64,000 nt of DNA from Acinetobacter sp. WCHA55 (GTDB lineage Bacteria; Pseudomonadota; Gammaproteobacteria; Pseudomonadales; Moraxellaceae): NCBI RefSeq assembly GCF_002165305.2, contig NZ_CP032286.1, positions 992,001 through 1,056,000 on the forward strand, read 5' to 3'. Positions 53,378 through 63,737 of the stretch are shown here, piece after piece. The notes under the pieces were generated by a model, which did not search any database, was not told where the DNA came from, and saw only the letters and a program-made list of their open reading frames with translations. The position numbers and the translations under genes are program-made. Positions within the stretch are counted from its first letter, which is position 1. Each line of letters starts with the position of its first letter.

Positions 53378-54721
53378 ATGACTAAGAAACCAATCTATAA
53401 GTCACTATATTTTCAAGTTATTGTCGCGATTATTGCGGGTATCTTAGTAGGACATTTTTTCCCTAGTGGTACGCAAGTTATCAATGGCGTTGAAAAATAT
53501 GTACCTGGCTGGGGCGAGCTTTTTTATCCTCTAGGTCAAGGCTTTATTAAGCTGATCAAGATGATTATTGCGCCAGTAATTTTCTGTACCGTCGTGAGTG
53601 GTATTGCGGGTATGGAAAGTATGAAGTCTGTAGGTAAAACAGGCGGTGTTGCGCTACTTTACTTTGAAATTGTATCGACGATTGCACTATTGATCGGTTT
53701 GCTGGTCATTAACATCTGGAAGCCAGGTGTGGGTATGAACGTTGACCCTTCAACACTAGATACTTCAGGTATCTCAAAGTTTGTTGAATCTGGTCAGCAG
53801 CAAACAACTGTCGACTTCTTCATGCATATTATTCCAAACACCGTGGTTGGTGCATTTGCTGAAGGTGAAATACTGCAAGTGCTACTCTTTGCCTTAATGT
53901 TTGGTTTTGCATTACATAAGTTGGGTGATGCAGGTAAACCTGTATTGAAGTTCATCGATCAAATTTCGCATGTGTTCTTTAACATCGTAAATATGATCAT
54001 GAAGCTTGCTCCAATTGGTGCGTTTGGTGCAATGGCATATACCATTGGTAAATATGGTATTGGTAGCTTGGCACAACTTGCTCAGCTGATTATTTGTTTC
54101 TACATTACCTGTTTACTTTTCATTTTCTTGGTTCTAGGCACAATTTCACGTCTTTGTGGCTTCAGCATTTTGAAAATGATTCGCATGATTCGCGAAGAGT
54201 TATTGATTGTACTGGGTACGTCATCTTCAGAGTCGGTTTTACCGCGTATGTTGAAAAAGCTTGAGATTGCGGGTTGTGAAAAGTCAGTGGTTGGTTTGGT
54301 GATTCCAACAGGCTATTCATTTAACTTAGACGGTACCTCAATCTATCTGACAATGGCAGCAATCTTCATTGCACAAGCGACCAATACTCAGCTCGATCTT
54401 ATGCACCAAGTAACTTTACTGGGTGTGTTATTGATTTCATCGAAAGGTGCTGCGGGTGTGACGGGTTCGGGCTTTATTGTGATGGCAGCGACTTTGTCAG
54501 CTGTTGGTCATATTCCAGTGGCGGGTCTTGCGCTCATTTTAGGTATTGACCGTTTCATGTCTGAAGCACGTGCCTTAACCAACCTAGTAGGTAACTCATT
54601 GGCAACGATTGTTGTTGCGAAATGGGTGGGTCAGTTAGACCAAGAAAAACTACATTTTGCACTAGCAAATCCAGATGAAGTAGACCGCCAAATGGCTGTT
54701 GAAGAAAATGCTCACGCATAA
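53378..54721 (+). CDS. dctA: C4-dicarboxylate transporter (DAACS family)
   Basis: 447 residues with eight or more membrane spans and the family hairpins ([48 protein letters not shown]). DctA takes up succinate, fumarate and malate with protons. It is closest to DctA rather than glutamate carriers by these motifs. A CRP-type site is upstream, and a terminator follows. Confidence 0.92.
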   Translation: MTKKPIYKSLYFQVIVAIIAGILVGHFFPSGTQVINGVEKYVPGWGELFYPLGQGFIKLIKMIIAPVIFCTVVSGIAGMESMKSVGKTGGVALLYFEIVSTIALLIGLLVINIWKPGVGMNVDPSTLDTSGISKFVESGQQQTTVDFFMHIIPNTVVGAFAEGEILQVLLFALMFGFALHKLGDAGKPVLKFIDQISHVFFNIVNMIMKLAPIGAFGAMAYTIGKYGIGSLAQLAQLIICFYITCLLFIFLVLGTISRLCGFSILKMIRMIREELLIVLGTSSSESVLPRMLKKLEIAGCEKSVVGLVIPTGYSFNLDGTSIYLTMAAIFIAQATNTQLDLMHQVTLLGVLLISSKGAAGVTGSGFIVMAATLSAVGHIPVAGLALILGIDRFMSEARALTNLVGNSLATIVVAKWVGQLDQEKLHFALANPDEVDRQMAVEENAHA

Positions 54722-54739
54722 TTTTAGTTCATCTTAAAC

Positions 54740-54764
54740 AGGAAGCCTAAGGGCTTCCTTTTTT
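54740..54764 (+). terminator. dctA terminator
   Basis: AGGAAGCC, loop TAAG, GGCTTCCT, T-run. Confidence 0.9.
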
Positions 54765-54863
54765 ATGGGCATAAAAAATGGCCTGATGCGGTCATGACAG
54801 TTGCATTAAAAATGGCTAGCATGTGAGCTGAATAATAAAGCAACATCACTACAAGGAAGAAAT

Positions 54864-56006
54864 ATGTTGAATTACGATGCAGACCTAGAACTATTTCGCG
54901 ATAACTTTCGCCGTTTTATGAATGAACACATTGCACCACACTATGAACAATGGGAACGAGAAGGCTTAATGCCACGCTCAGTCTGGAATGCCTTAGGTGA
55001 AAATGGTTTCTTATGTGTTGATGTTCCTGAGGAATACGGAGGTTATGGTGTTCCAACGCATTATTCACTGATGTTGGTTGAAGAGTCGGCACGTGCAGGT
55101 TTTAGTGCTTTATCGACAGGTATTTCTTGTCACTCTGAAATTGCAGCACCTTATATTTTGCACATTGGAAGTGAAGCACAGAAACAGTACTGGTTACCGA
55201 AAATGGTATCAGGCGAAGTGGTTGGTGCGATAGGGATGACGGAGCCGGGTGCGGGTTCAGACTTACAAGCTATGCGAAGTAATGCCATTTTGCAAGGGGA
55301 GCATTATATTTTAAATGGTTCTAAAACCTTTATTTCAAATGGGCAGCATGCCGACCTTGTGGTGTTGGCAGTAAAAACTGATCCTCAAGCCCGCGCAAAG
55401 GGCGTTTCACTAATGTTGGTCGATACCCACTTGGATGGGTTTAAAAAAGGCACCAACCTCGACAAAATTGGGCTACATTCACAAGACACTTCTGAGTTAT
55501 TTTATGACAATGTGAAAGTCCCCAAAGATCAATTGTTGGGACAAGCAGGTCAAGGTTTTACTTATTTGATGCAAGAGCTGCCACGTGAGCGTACAGCAAT
55601 TGCTGCAACGGCTATAGGCGCAATTCGCGGTTCAATTGATGTCACCATTCAATACGTCAAAGAGCGTCAAGCTTTTGGTCAACATATTTCGCAGTTCCAA
55701 AATACACGTTTTGTTTTGGCTCAAGCCAAGATTGATGAACAAGCCACAGCTGCTTTTTATAATCAAAACGTTGAGCTTTATATGCAAGGCAAGTTAGATG
55801 TCGAAACCGCAGCAGCGCTAAAAAGCTTTTCAACGGATATGCAAATGAAAGTGGCAGATAATTTATTGCAGCTCTTTGGTGGCTATGGCTATATGAGTGA
55901 ATATCCAATTTCACGTTTCTTTGTCGATGCACGCATTCAACGCATCTACGGTGGAACCAATGAAATTATGAAAGAAATAGTCGCGCGTAGCTTACTTGGG
56001 CGTTAA
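54864..56006 (+). CDS. Acyl-CoA dehydrogenase
   Basis: 380 residues. FAD flavoenzyme that desaturates acyl-CoA. Signature GAIGMTEPGAGSDLQAMRS, then FISNGQHADLVV, QFQNTRFVLAQAKI, FGGYGYMSEYPISRF and the C-terminal RIYGGTNEIMKE with the catalytic Glu. Chain-length preference cannot be seen. AAGGAAG lies before ATG 54864. It stands alone between terminators. Confidence 0.93.
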   Translation: MLNYDADLELFRDNFRRFMNEHIAPHYEQWEREGLMPRSVWNALGENGFLCVDVPEEYGGYGVPTHYSLMLVEESARAGFSALSTGISCHSEIAAPYILHIGSEAQKQYWLPKMVSGEVVGAIGMTEPGAGSDLQAMRSNAILQGEHYILNGSKTFISNGQHADLVVLAVKTDPQARAKGVSLMLVDTHLDGFKKGTNLDKIGLHSQDTSELFYDNVKVPKDQLLGQAGQGFTYLMQELPRERTAIAATAIGAIRGSIDVTIQYVKERQAFGQHISQFQNTRFVLAQAKIDEQATAAFYNQNVELYMQGKLDVETAAALKSFSTDMQMKVADNLLQLFGGYGYMSEYPISRFFVDARIQRIYGGTNEIMKEIVARSLLGR

Positions 56007-56035
56007 GCCTTAGGTGCGGATATAAACATGTGTCT

Positions 56036-56066
56036 AAAAAGAGCCTCAAATAGGCTCTTTTTTTAT
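56036..56066. terminator. Bidirectional terminator
   Basis: AAAAAGAGCC, loop TCAAATA, GGCTCTTTTT with T-run; its far edge touches the stop of the convergent PfpI-like gene. Confidence 0.88.
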
Positions 56067-56581
56067 CGGTTCAGTACCAATAAACTCTCTTGTATAAAGG
56101 CGGGGAGATCATATTGGGTTTGTGATGAAATATATAAATTATTGTCATTCACAACACCTGTGTCATACAGCACAGCACCTGCATTTTCTAAGTCCTGATG
56201 AAGGTGGTGGATGCACGTCATACGCCTGCCTTTCACGACTCCCGCGTACATTAAAATTTTGGGTGCATCAGCACTGCATAAAATAGGCTTTTGTGTGTTT
56301 GCAAAGTGTCTGACAAATAAGACATAGCGTTCATCTTGGCACAGGTTATCTGGTGAAAAACCACCAGGGATGAGTAAGGCATCGAAGTCATGCACGGAGG
56401 CATCATCAATACTTTGGTCGATGGTGACAAAAGCTTTACGCTTTTTGCCATAAATGATTTTGCCAGCCTGACTTTCAAGGTTAATAATGCTATGCCGAGC
56501 TGCTCGAAATGCTTCTACGGGCTCAGCATATTCGGCATCTTCAAAGTCATAGGTGACCAAGACTGCAATTTTTTTGTGCAT
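56063..56581 (-). CDS. DJ-1/PfpI-family protein
   Basis: 172 residues. Fold markers: AVLVTYDFEDAEYAEPVEAFR, LLIPGGFSPDNL, and the nucleophile-elbow Cys in PILCSADAPKIL, followed by GRRMTCIHHLHQDLENAG. Members include glyoxalase III-like and protective proteins. No specific activity assignable. Confidence 0.88.
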   Translation of the reverse strand: MHKKIAVLVTYDFEDAEYAEPVEAFRAARHSIINLESQAGKIIYGKKRKAFVTIDQSIDDASVHDFDALLIPGGFSPDNLCQDERYVLFVRHFANTQKPILCSADAPKILMYAGVVKGRRMTCIHHLHQDLENAGAVLYDTGVVNDNNLYISSQTQYDLPAFIQESLLVLNR

Positions 56582-57036
56582 GACAGTACCTACAGTTCAT
56601 TATTGTTTTGTTTTATTGAGACTATAGAGCATTCGCTACTGCTGCATACTCTCTTTGTTATGAATACGTCAACTTAAGTAAAGCATATTTTAAAAGATAT
56701 TCTAACGCACTGAAATACGGATGAATGGTGATTTTTATGAAGGTGTAGCAAAATTTTTCAAAGCCTAGACGTAGCTTAAAAGTGCTGAGTTAAGACCCAA
56801 ATAGCATCGACTTAGTGTTTTGGTTGAGTCATGTTCTATGTATAACGCTAAGACGAAAAAATGTGAAGCTCAGTGGTTTTATTGATGTCTATTATTGGGG
56901 CAGTTTATTGATAAACTTGATGATTAAATCAACTGTATGTTTTTAGCACTGAAACATGCAAAGTCTTATTGCGCAAGATTTCAAAGCTAACTATTGTTAT
57001 ACTGTTTGCACAATGTTTATGAAGGGCGACATAACA
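56582..57036. promoter_or_regulatory. Upstream region of pheA
   Basis: About 450 bases with no gene. TATACT at 56998-57003 is a likely -10 box, placing the transcript start near 57010 and so supporting the ATG at 57037. No attenuator-like stem and leader peptide were seen. Confidence 0.45.
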
Positions 57037-58146
57037 ATGATCCAAGACGATCAAAACACAACGACTTCTCTTGACCTCAATCAAATCCGTCAGGATATCG
57101 ACTCTGTTGATCAGCAGATTCAACAACTTATTAACCGTCGAGCGAAACTGGCGGAAGCTGTTGCAAAGGCAAAATTTGCTTCTGAAGAGAATCCAATGTT
57201 TTACCGTCCAGAACGTGAAGCGCAAGTTTTACGGAATGTTATGGAGCGTAATGAAGGCCCTTTGTCTGATGTGACCATGGCACGTTTGTTCCGTGAAATC
57301 ATGTCTGCATGTTTGGCTTTAGAAGCACCGCAAAGTATTGCATTTTTAGGTCCTGTCGGTACTTATACGCACTCTGCGGTTTTGAAGCATTTTGGACATG
57401 ATGCTGTTGTTCGCCCTTTACCGACCATTGATGAAGTGTTCCGTGAAGTCGAAGCAGGCAGTGCCCACTATGGTTTGGTACCGGTAGAAAACTCATCAGA
57501 AGGAGTGGTCAACCATACTTTAGATTGTTTTAAAGCCTCACATTTAAATGTGATTGGTGAAGTTGAATTGCGTATTCATCACCAGTTTCTTGTGTCTGAA
57601 AACACGCGTAAAGACAGCATTAAACAAATTTATGCGCATCAGCAAACTTTGGCGCAGTGCCGTGCATGGTTGGACGCGCACTATCCAGGCGTGGAACGTG
57701 TAGCTTTAAGCTCGAATGCTGAAGCGGCACGACGTATTCGTACGGAATGGCATTCGGCTGCTATTGCATCTGATGTTGCAGCAGGTATCTATGATTTAGA
57801 AATTTTGCACAGCAATATTGAAGATAATCCTGAGAACACCACGCGTTTCTTGGTGATTGGTCGTGAAAGAATCCCGCAAAGTGGTAATGATAAAACGTCA
57901 TTGCTGATTTCTGCACATGATCGTGCAGGTGCATTATTGGAAATCCTTGCACCATTTGCAAAGCACAACATTAGTTTGACCAGTATCGAAACGCGTCCTG
58001 CACTGCCCGAAAAATGGGCTTATGTCTTCTTCATCGACTTAGAAGGTCATGTGGAACAAGACAATGTTAAAGCGGCGATTGAAGAGATTCGTCCACTCGT
58101 GAAAGAAGTTCGAGTATTGGGTTCATACCCGATTGCAGTATTGTAA
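57037..58146 (+). CDS. pheA: Bifunctional chorismate mutase/prephenate dehydratase
   Basis: 369 residues. Converts chorismate to prephenate and then phenylpyruvate. The N-terminal AroQ mutase (about 12-95, LNQIRQDIDSVDQQIQQLI) is followed by the dehydratase from about 100 (FLGPVGTYTHSAV, VPVENSSEGVV) and a C-terminal ACT domain with SLTSIETRP for phenylalanine feedback. ATG 57037 with AAGGG upstream is chosen over the longer frame because a -10 box lies inside the extension. It is first in a pheA-hisC-tyrA/aroA cluster. Confidence 0.95.
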   Translation: MIQDDQNTTTSLDLNQIRQDIDSVDQQIQQLINRRAKLAEAVAKAKFASEENPMFYRPEREAQVLRNVMERNEGPLSDVTMARLFREIMSACLALEAPQSIAFLGPVGTYTHSAVLKHFGHDAVVRPLPTIDEVFREVEAGSAHYGLVPVENSSEGVVNHTLDCFKASHLNVIGEVELRIHHQFLVSENTRKDSIKQIYAHQQTLAQCRAWLDAHYPGVERVALSSNAEAARRIRTEWHSAAIASDVAAGIYDLEILHSNIEDNPENTTRFLVIGRERIPQSGNDKTSLLISAHDRAGALLEILAPFAKHNISLTSIETRPALPEKWAYVFFIDLEGHVEQDNVKAAIEEIRPLVKEVRVLGSYPIAVL

Positions 58147-58213
58147 TCTCTAAGGTGGTTGGGTTTGTTCCAAACTCAACCATGTACACCACTTGTAAGA
58201 ATGGAAAGGCCAC

Positions 58214-59305
58214 ATGTCGTTTGCTCCAGCCAATGAAGGTATTGCGAAGTTAAAACCATATCAACCAGGTAAGCCAATCAGCGAATTAGAGCGTGAATTG
58301 GGGATGACCGATATTGTTAAACTTGCCTCAAATGAAAACCCTTTGGGGTGTTCGGACAAAGTAAAAGAAGCAGTTGCTGCTGAATTGGCAGAAATTGGAC
58401 GATATCCAGACGGTGGTGGTTTTATCTTGAAGGATCAAGTTCATGCACAGTTTGGTATAGCACATGATTGTATTACTTTAGGTAATGGTTCAAACGATCT
58501 GCTAGAAATTTTTGCTCGTGCTTTTGTTTCAGAAAAAGACTCAGTGGTATATAGCCAACACGCATTTGCAGTCTATGCATTGGTCACACAAGCCATCAAT
58601 GCCGAAGCGATTGAAGTGCCTGCCCAAGGTTTTTCGCATGATCTTGACGCGATGGCGGCGGCAATTAAAGACAATACCAAATTGGTGTTTATTGCAAATC
58701 CCAATAATCCGACAGGAACTTGGTTTGAAGAAGCTGAGTTTGAGCGCTTCATGCAAAAAGTACCGAGTCATGTGATCGTGGTTTTGGATGAAGCTTATGT
58801 GGAATATTTCCCAGAAAACTTTAACAGCTTAAAGTTTTTAGCACAGTATCCGAATCTGATTGTTAGCCGTACTATGTCGAAGTGCTTTGGTTTAGCGGCA
58901 TTACGTGTCGGTTTTGCTTTAGCGTCGGCAGAAGTGACAGATTTCTTAAATCGTATACGTCAGCCGTTTAACGTCAACCATTTAGCCATGGTTGGAGCGG
59001 TTGCTGCACTGAAAGATGAGGAGTTCATTGAGAAATCACGTGTGGTCAATAAAGCAGGCATGGTGCAACTTGAAACTGGTTTTAAAGCGCTAGGCCTCAA
59101 CTACGAGCCTTCTCGTGCTAACTTCATTTTGGTCGATATACAAGCCGATCCTGCACAAACTTTTAATGCTTTATTAAAAGAAGGGGTGATCGTTCGTCCT
59201 GTGGGCATCGCCAATCATTTACGAGTATCGATTGGAACTGAAGCTGAAAATATGAAATTTTTAACGGCTTTGGCCAATGTACTAGGTTTAGAGGCGAACG
59301 CTTAA
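58214..59305 (+). CDS. hisC: Histidinol-phosphate/aromatic aminotransferase
   Basis: 363 residues, PLP class II aminotransferase. N40-type motif SNENPLG, NPNNPTGT at 162-169, LDEAYVEY and the PLP lysine at 223 in SRTMSKCFGLAALRVGF. Placed between pheA and tyrA/aroA, it may be the HisH/HisC2-type aromatic aminotransferase for phenylpyruvate and hydroxyphenylpyruvate as well as histidinol phosphate (inference from context). AAAGG lies before the ATG. Confidence 0.92.
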   Translation: MSFAPANEGIAKLKPYQPGKPISELERELGMTDIVKLASNENPLGCSDKVKEAVAAELAEIGRYPDGGGFILKDQVHAQFGIAHDCITLGNGSNDLLEIFARAFVSEKDSVVYSQHAFAVYALVTQAINAEAIEVPAQGFSHDLDAMAAAIKDNTKLVFIANPNNPTGTWFEEAEFERFMQKVPSHVIVVLDEAYVEYFPENFNSLKFLAQYPNLIVSRTMSKCFGLAALRVGFALASAEVTDFLNRIRQPFNVNHLAMVGAVAALKDEEFIEKSRVVNKAGMVQLETGFKALGLNYEPSRANFILVDIQADPAQTFNALLKEGVIVRPVGIANHLRVSIGTEAENMKFLTALANVLGLEANA

Positions 59306-59308
59306 ATT

Positions 59309-61558
59309 ATGTCTGCGCCACTGTTTGAAAAAGTTGCATTTATTGGTCTTGGACTGATTGGTTCGAGCCTTGCACGAGTAATGATTGCTGAAGGTTTAAC
59401 CCAAAATATTGTAGCCTCTACACGTTCGGAAAAAACCTTACAGGATGCTAAAGCTTTGGGTTTAATCCAACAGGGGTATAGCGATCCTGTGCAGGCGGTT
59501 CAAGGTGCGGATTTGGTGGTTTTAGCCTTACCTGTTCGTGCAACGCAAAAAGTCTTAGAAACCATCAAACCCTATTTGCATGAACATACGATTATTACCG
59601 ATGTAGGCAGTACCAAAGGCAATGTGGTCGACGCGGCCAAAGCCGTGTATGGTGAGGCATTGCCTGCTGGGTTTGTACCGGGGCATCCCATTGCGGGGGC
59701 AGAACACACGGGTGTGCATGCAGGTAAGGTCGATTTATTTGCAAACCATAAAGTGATTTTGACACCGTTACCAACCAGTGCTGATTGGGCCGTAGAGAAA
59801 CTAATTCAATTGTGGCAAGCTGCGAAAGCAGAAGTGATTTGTATGGATGTGGCCAAGCATGATGAAGTCTTGGCGCATACCAGTCATCTTCCACATTTGA
59901 TGGCCTTTAACCTGGTTGAACAATTGGCAAACCGTGAAGATAATTTAGACATTTTTCGCTATGCTGCGGGGGGATTCCGTGATTTTTCTCGAATTGCAGC
60001 AAGTGACCCACAAATGTGGCATGACATCTTTTTTGCCAATAAAAAAGCCATTTTAAATGCCGTAGATGGTTTTGAGAACCAACTGGCAACAATTCGTAAA
60101 CTCATTGAAGATGAAGATTCACATGCTTTAATGGGCTTGCTTGGACATGCGCAAGCAGCACGCCAGCATTTTAACCATATGCTCGCTCAAAAACCTTTCA
60201 TGGAGAACAATAAAGTGACAACACAGCAATTCACCATATTACCGGGTAAAAAGAGTTTCCAAGGTAAGTTTAGCGTGCCAGGTGATAAATCTGTGTCACA
60301 CCGTTCAATCATGTTTGGTGCAATTGCAGAAGGAACGACGCATGTGACAGGTTTCTTGGAAGGTGAAGATGCGTTAGCAACCTTACAAGCTTTCCGTGAT
60401 ATGGGCGTGAGCATTGAAGGTCCTAAAAATGGTGAAGTGACGATTCATGGTGTAGGCGTAAATGGCCTTAAAGCGCCAGCAAGTGCACTTTACATGGGTA
60501 ACTCGGGGACGTCGATGCGTCTGCTTTCAGGCATGCTCTCTGCACAGAAATTTGACTCTGTAATGACGGGTGATGCATCACTGTCGAAGCGTCCAATGGA
60601 ACGTATTGCTAAACCATTACGTGAAATGGGTGCACAGATTCAAACCACAGGTGAACGTGGCACACCTCCTGTTTCGATTACTGGAAACCAAGCTTTACAT
60701 GGCATTCATTATGATTTGCCAATGGCATCTGCGCAGGTGAAATCTGGAATTTTATTGGCAGGTTTGTGGGCGGCAGGTGAAACATCAGTCACAGAACCTG
60801 AACCTACACGTGACCATACTGAACGCATGCTACGTGCATTCGGTTATGACGTGAAAACAGAAGGTAACCGTATTTCACTGCAAGGTGGAGGTAAGTTGGT
60901 TGGTACAGAGATTCAAGTGCCATCAGATATTTCATCGGCTGCTTTCTTTATGGTGGGTGCTGCGATTACCGAAGGTTCAGATGTTACCTTAGAAGCCGTG
61001 GGCATTAACCCAACGCGTACAGGTGTGATCGAGATTTTGAAGCAAATGGGTGCAGACATTACGGTTGAAAATGAACGTATTGCAGGTGGTGAGCCCATTG
61101 CGGACATTCGTATTCAAGGTACACGTACACTCAAAGGTATTCATATGCCTGAAGATCAAGTTCCATTGGCGATTGATGAATTCCCTGCATTGTTCATTGC
61201 AGCTGCATGTGCTGAAGGGCAAACCGTATTAACAGGTGCTGCTGAGCTGCGTGTGAAAGAATCAGACCGTATTCAAGTGATGGCAGATGGTTTAAAAACC
61301 ATGGGTATCAATTGTACGCCGACTGACGATGGCATCATCATTGAAGGCAAGGGTCGTTCAGGTGAGTGGGGCGCGATTTTCACTGGTGGGGAAATTGAAT
61401 CACATCACGATCACCGTATTGCGATGAGTTTCTCAATGGCAGGTTTACGCACCTCTGCTGAAATTAAAATCATTGGTACTGAAACGGTTGCTACGAGTTT
61501 TCCGACCTTTACCCAATTAAGCAATCAAGCTGGTTTAGCGATCCAAGTCACTGAATAA
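59309..61558 (+). CDS. tyrA-aroA: Fused prephenate dehydrogenase (TyrA) and EPSP synthase (AroA)
   Basis: 749 residues. The TyrA half (1-297) begins VAFIGLGLIGSSLARVM with the dinucleotide GLGLIG at 13-18 and HPIAGAEHTG. The AroA half starts near residue 298 and contains SVPGDKSVSHRSIMFGA, GNSGTSMRLLSGML, KSGILLAGL-type loops and RIAMSFSMAGL. It joins tyrosine synthesis with the sixth shikimate step in one protein. An ATG at 60200 marks the domain border, but no stop or shift separates them. Three bases after hisC. Confidence 0.95.
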   Translation: MSAPLFEKVAFIGLGLIGSSLARVMIAEGLTQNIVASTRSEKTLQDAKALGLIQQGYSDPVQAVQGADLVVLALPVRATQKVLETIKPYLHEHTIITDVGSTKGNVVDAAKAVYGEALPAGFVPGHPIAGAEHTGVHAGKVDLFANHKVILTPLPTSADWAVEKLIQLWQAAKAEVICMDVAKHDEVLAHTSHLPHLMAFNLVEQLANREDNLDIFRYAAGGFRDFSRIAASDPQMWHDIFFANKKAILNAVDGFENQLATIRKLIEDEDSHALMGLLGHAQAARQHFNHMLAQKPFMENNKVTTQQFTILPGKKSFQGKFSVPGDKSVSHRSIMFGAIAEGTTHVTGFLEGEDALATLQAFRDMGVSIEGPKNGEVTIHGVGVNGLKAPASALYMGNSGTSMRLLSGMLSAQKFDSVMTGDASLSKRPMERIAKPLREMGAQIQTTGERGTPPVSITGNQALHGIHYDLPMASAQVKSGILLAGLWAAGETSVTEPEPTRDHTERMLRAFGYDVKTEGNRISLQGGGKLVGTEIQVPSDISSAAFFMVGAAITEGSDVTLEAVGINPTRTGVIEILKQMGADITVENERIAGGEPIADIRIQGTRTLKGIHMPEDQVPLAIDEFPALFIAAACAEGQTVLTGAAELRVKESDRIQVMADGLKTMGINCTPTDDGIIIEGKGRSGEWGAIFTGGEIESHHDHRIAMSFSMAGLRTSAEIKIIGTETVATSFPTFTQLSNQAGLAIQVTE

Positions 61559-61585
61559 GACTAAAGCTTAGATATTTTGTGTGAG

Positions 61586-61614
61586 AACAGCCAAGCTTTT
61601 GCTTGGCTGTTTTG
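61586..61614 (+). terminator. Terminator of the aromatic cluster
   Basis: AACAGCCAAGC, loop TTTT, GCTTGGCTGTT then TTG. Confidence 0.88.
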
Positions 61615-61666
61615 TGTTAAGCCATTATGCTAAACCCATATAACAAAAAAGCCTTTGGGATGATCA

Positions 61667-62035
61667 ATGAGAAAATTACAATTTACAGCACAGCATGGGC
61701 AGCAGCAGGATGTAAATGAAAGCGGTGTAGTACAGAAGCAAGTACAAGACCTGCTGGTTCAAAAGTTAGGCCAATTTGGTTTTGAAACATTGCCACAAAG
61801 TGGTGATCAGGTGGCTGTGAGTGTAGATCATCATACATTGCCTCTGTCTATTACATGCCAAGGTCATGACAAAGAAGGAAACTTGGTATGTGAAATTGCT
61901 TCTTATCCTGATGAAGAACAGGACTGGGTAGACCGTATTGCGGAGCGTAGCTTATTGAATCAACTTGCTCAAGCAGTGGAAAATACATTAAAAACAGATA
62001 AAAGTTTTACTGAGTTTGAGTGGAAAAATAGTTAG
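61667..62035 (+). CDS. Hypothetical protein
   Basis: 122 residues, soluble, acidic, with WVDRIAERSLLNQLAQAVE near the end. A single-gene unit by position. The family is not recognised. AAAAAGCCTTTGGGATG precedes the ATG region; the ribosome site is weak. Confidence 0.65.
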   Translation: MRKLQFTAQHGQQQDVNESGVVQKQVQDLLVQKLGQFGFETLPQSGDQVAVSVDHHTLPLSITCQGHDKEGNLVCEIASYPDEEQDWVDRIAERSLLNQLAQAVENTLKTDKSFTEFEWKNS

Positions 62036-62047
62036 CCTAATGGGGAA

Positions 62048-62083
62048 AAAAATGCTGAATATTTTATCATTCAGCATTTTCTA
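62048..62083 (+). terminator. Terminator after the hypothetical gene
   Basis: AAATGCTGAAT pairs with ATTCAGCATTT, then TC. Confidence 0.8.
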
Positions 62084-62145
62084 GGACAGAACAAGTTTAA
62101 TATTTTAATAGGTCAATGCGTCTATTGCATGATGTGCTATAAGAC

Positions 62146-62586
62146 CTACTCCACACGTAACCAAGTCTGGCTGCGTCCCACAGCAGAAACACCTAAATAC
62201 CCTCTTAAGAATAGTTTTTTCCCATTTGGGCTAATTTTGCCTTTTAGGCTATACAGCTTGCCTGAAACGGGATCAATGATTTTGCCATGCGTATAATTAA
62301 TATTATTTTCAGTTTTTAAACCTGTAATCACTTGCATACCAATAATAGGCTTATTGGTGTAGGGAGCAGGGCAGTTGGTGCAGAACTCTTTAGCGGTATA
62401 ACCCGGACGAGGCGTTGCTTTTAGTGCAGTTCCAGCATAAGTCCCATTGGTTTGCTTTTCAATTTTCACCAGACCTTTAGCTTCTCCAGTTTTATCATCG
62501 ATATAACGCCAAGTTCCTATAATGTCCTGAGCACAGGCTGATGTGCATGCGATAGTGAATAAAACTGCCCCGAGAATTGTTTTCAT
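62146..62586 (-). CDS. DUF2147 secreted protein
   Basis: 146 residues. Signal peptide (cleavage near CAQ-D), then the DUF2147 pattern GTWRYIDDKTGEAKGLVKI, CTNCPAP and a C-terminal RGYLGVSAVGRSQTWLRV. Function unknown, common in Acinetobacter and relatives. Two Cys of CTNC suggest a disulfide or metal site. Confidence 0.85.
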   Translation of the reverse strand: MKTILGAVLFTIACTSACAQDIIGTWRYIDDKTGEAKGLVKIEKQTNGTYAGTALKATPRPGYTAKEFCTNCPAPYTNKPIIGMQVITGLKTENNINYTHGKIIDPVSGKLYSLKGKISPNGKKLFLRGYLGVSAVGRSQTWLRVE

Positions 62587-62907
62587 AAAATCCCTGAATA
62601 TTTTAAAAATTATTTAAATGAATAGCTGTAACGAGCTAAGATATTGATTGTATAACTTATTATTTGAATAATGATGTGCAGAATATATCAAGTTCAAGCG
62701 TAGATTGTTGCATAAACTACCATTAGTAGGGTTAAGCACTTACATATTTTTAAAATAGGCATTTGAGGGGGGATAGTGTTGATTGTGTTTAGCGCTCAAA
62801 GCTAAGCTTAAAATTATTGGGGAAGAGAGGTGGTATAAGGGCCGGCGAATGAAGCTGCTTAAAATGGCTTATAAAGCATCTGAATAGAAAAAGAGATAGG
62901 GTTAGAT
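62587..62907. other. Gene-free region before an alpha/beta hydrolase gene
   Basis: About 320 bases. No open frame is convincing. Short repeats and a GAGGGGGGATAG purine tract (62765-62776) are seen, but nothing interpretable. Confidence 0.3.
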
Positions 62908-62970
62908 TAAAAATAAAAAGTTCAAGAAAGAAAAGATCTAACATTAAAGACAGTCATTTCTTTCCTGAAC
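62908..62970 (-). terminator. Terminator of the alpha/beta hydrolase gene
   Basis: Minus strand: GTTCAGGAAAGAAATGA pairs with TCTTTTCTTTCTTGAAC (two mismatches), then TTTTTATTTTT. Confidence 0.75.
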
Positions 62971-62981
62971 TGAGTGATGTG

Positions 62982-63611
62982 TTAAATCCACAAGAAACGG
63001 GTAATCGCAATACGTAACTGTTTTAAGTAACCAGTAAAGAAGTGGTTTGCACCAGGTAATACCGTCACTAAATGGCGCTGCGGTTTAGCCCATGTAATCA
63101 TGTCAGACAATAAGGTCACTTCATCGGCTTCGCCATGGATGAATAAGATGTCACCTTTAAGCTGTGGTGTTACATAGTGGCGCACACCGGCGACCGTTGC
63201 CGTTGGTAGACCACATAAAATGGTTTGTTTTGGTCGAATTTCTTCTTGTAAAGCATCATAGCATTTTGCCATGACATGCGCACCAAAACTAAAACCACCT
63301 GCATAGAAGGGTAAAGTTGTATGTGCTGCACGAGCATGCTTAATCACTTCAAGAACATCATCAGTTTCGCCATGACCTTCGTCGTGTAGACCAACACTTT
63401 GACCTGAGCCACGGAAACTTGGACGGTACACAATACAACCACGTTCTAAGAACATTTGCGCAAGCAATGCTGGAACCTTGTGTTGAGGCGTACCACCTTG
63501 GAGTGGATGGGGGTGAGTAACTACCGCGAATCCTTTCACTTCACCCTGTGGATAATCTACAAAAACTTCAATTTGCCCAACTGGACCTTGAATGAACATC
63601 TGCTCAGACAT
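62982..63611 (-). CDS. Alpha/beta hydrolase (CocE/YkfD-like superfamily)
   Basis: 209 residues with start ATG 63611. The N-terminal strand FIQGPVGQIEVFVDYPQ leads to the HPHPLQGGTPQHKV motif, then nucleophile elbow YAGGFSFGAHVMAK, acid FIHGEADEV and late His PGANHFF. The HPHP-type motif marks a bacterial hydrolase subfamily with unknown substrate. ATG 63626 is another possible start. Divergent from yaaA. Confidence 0.82.
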   Translation of the reverse strand: MSEQMFIQGPVGQIEVFVDYPQGEVKGFAVVTHPHPLQGGTPQHKVPALLAQMFLERGCIVYRPSFRGSGQSVGLHDEGHGETDDVLEVIKHARAAHTTLPFYAGGFSFGAHVMAKCYDALQEEIRPKQTILCGLPTATVAGVRHYVTPQLKGDILFIHGEADEVTLLSDMITWAKPQRHLVTVLPGANHFFTGYLKQLRIAITRFLWI

Positions 63612-63737
63612 AGAGAATCGATACATATAACAGGAGAATGGGCTAGTTTAACCGTTTATGCTTATTAAAAACACAGATTGGCAATAAAATAAGTCTACTG
63701 ATATAGTCTGTTTAATTGTTTTTTAATCAGGTTATCT

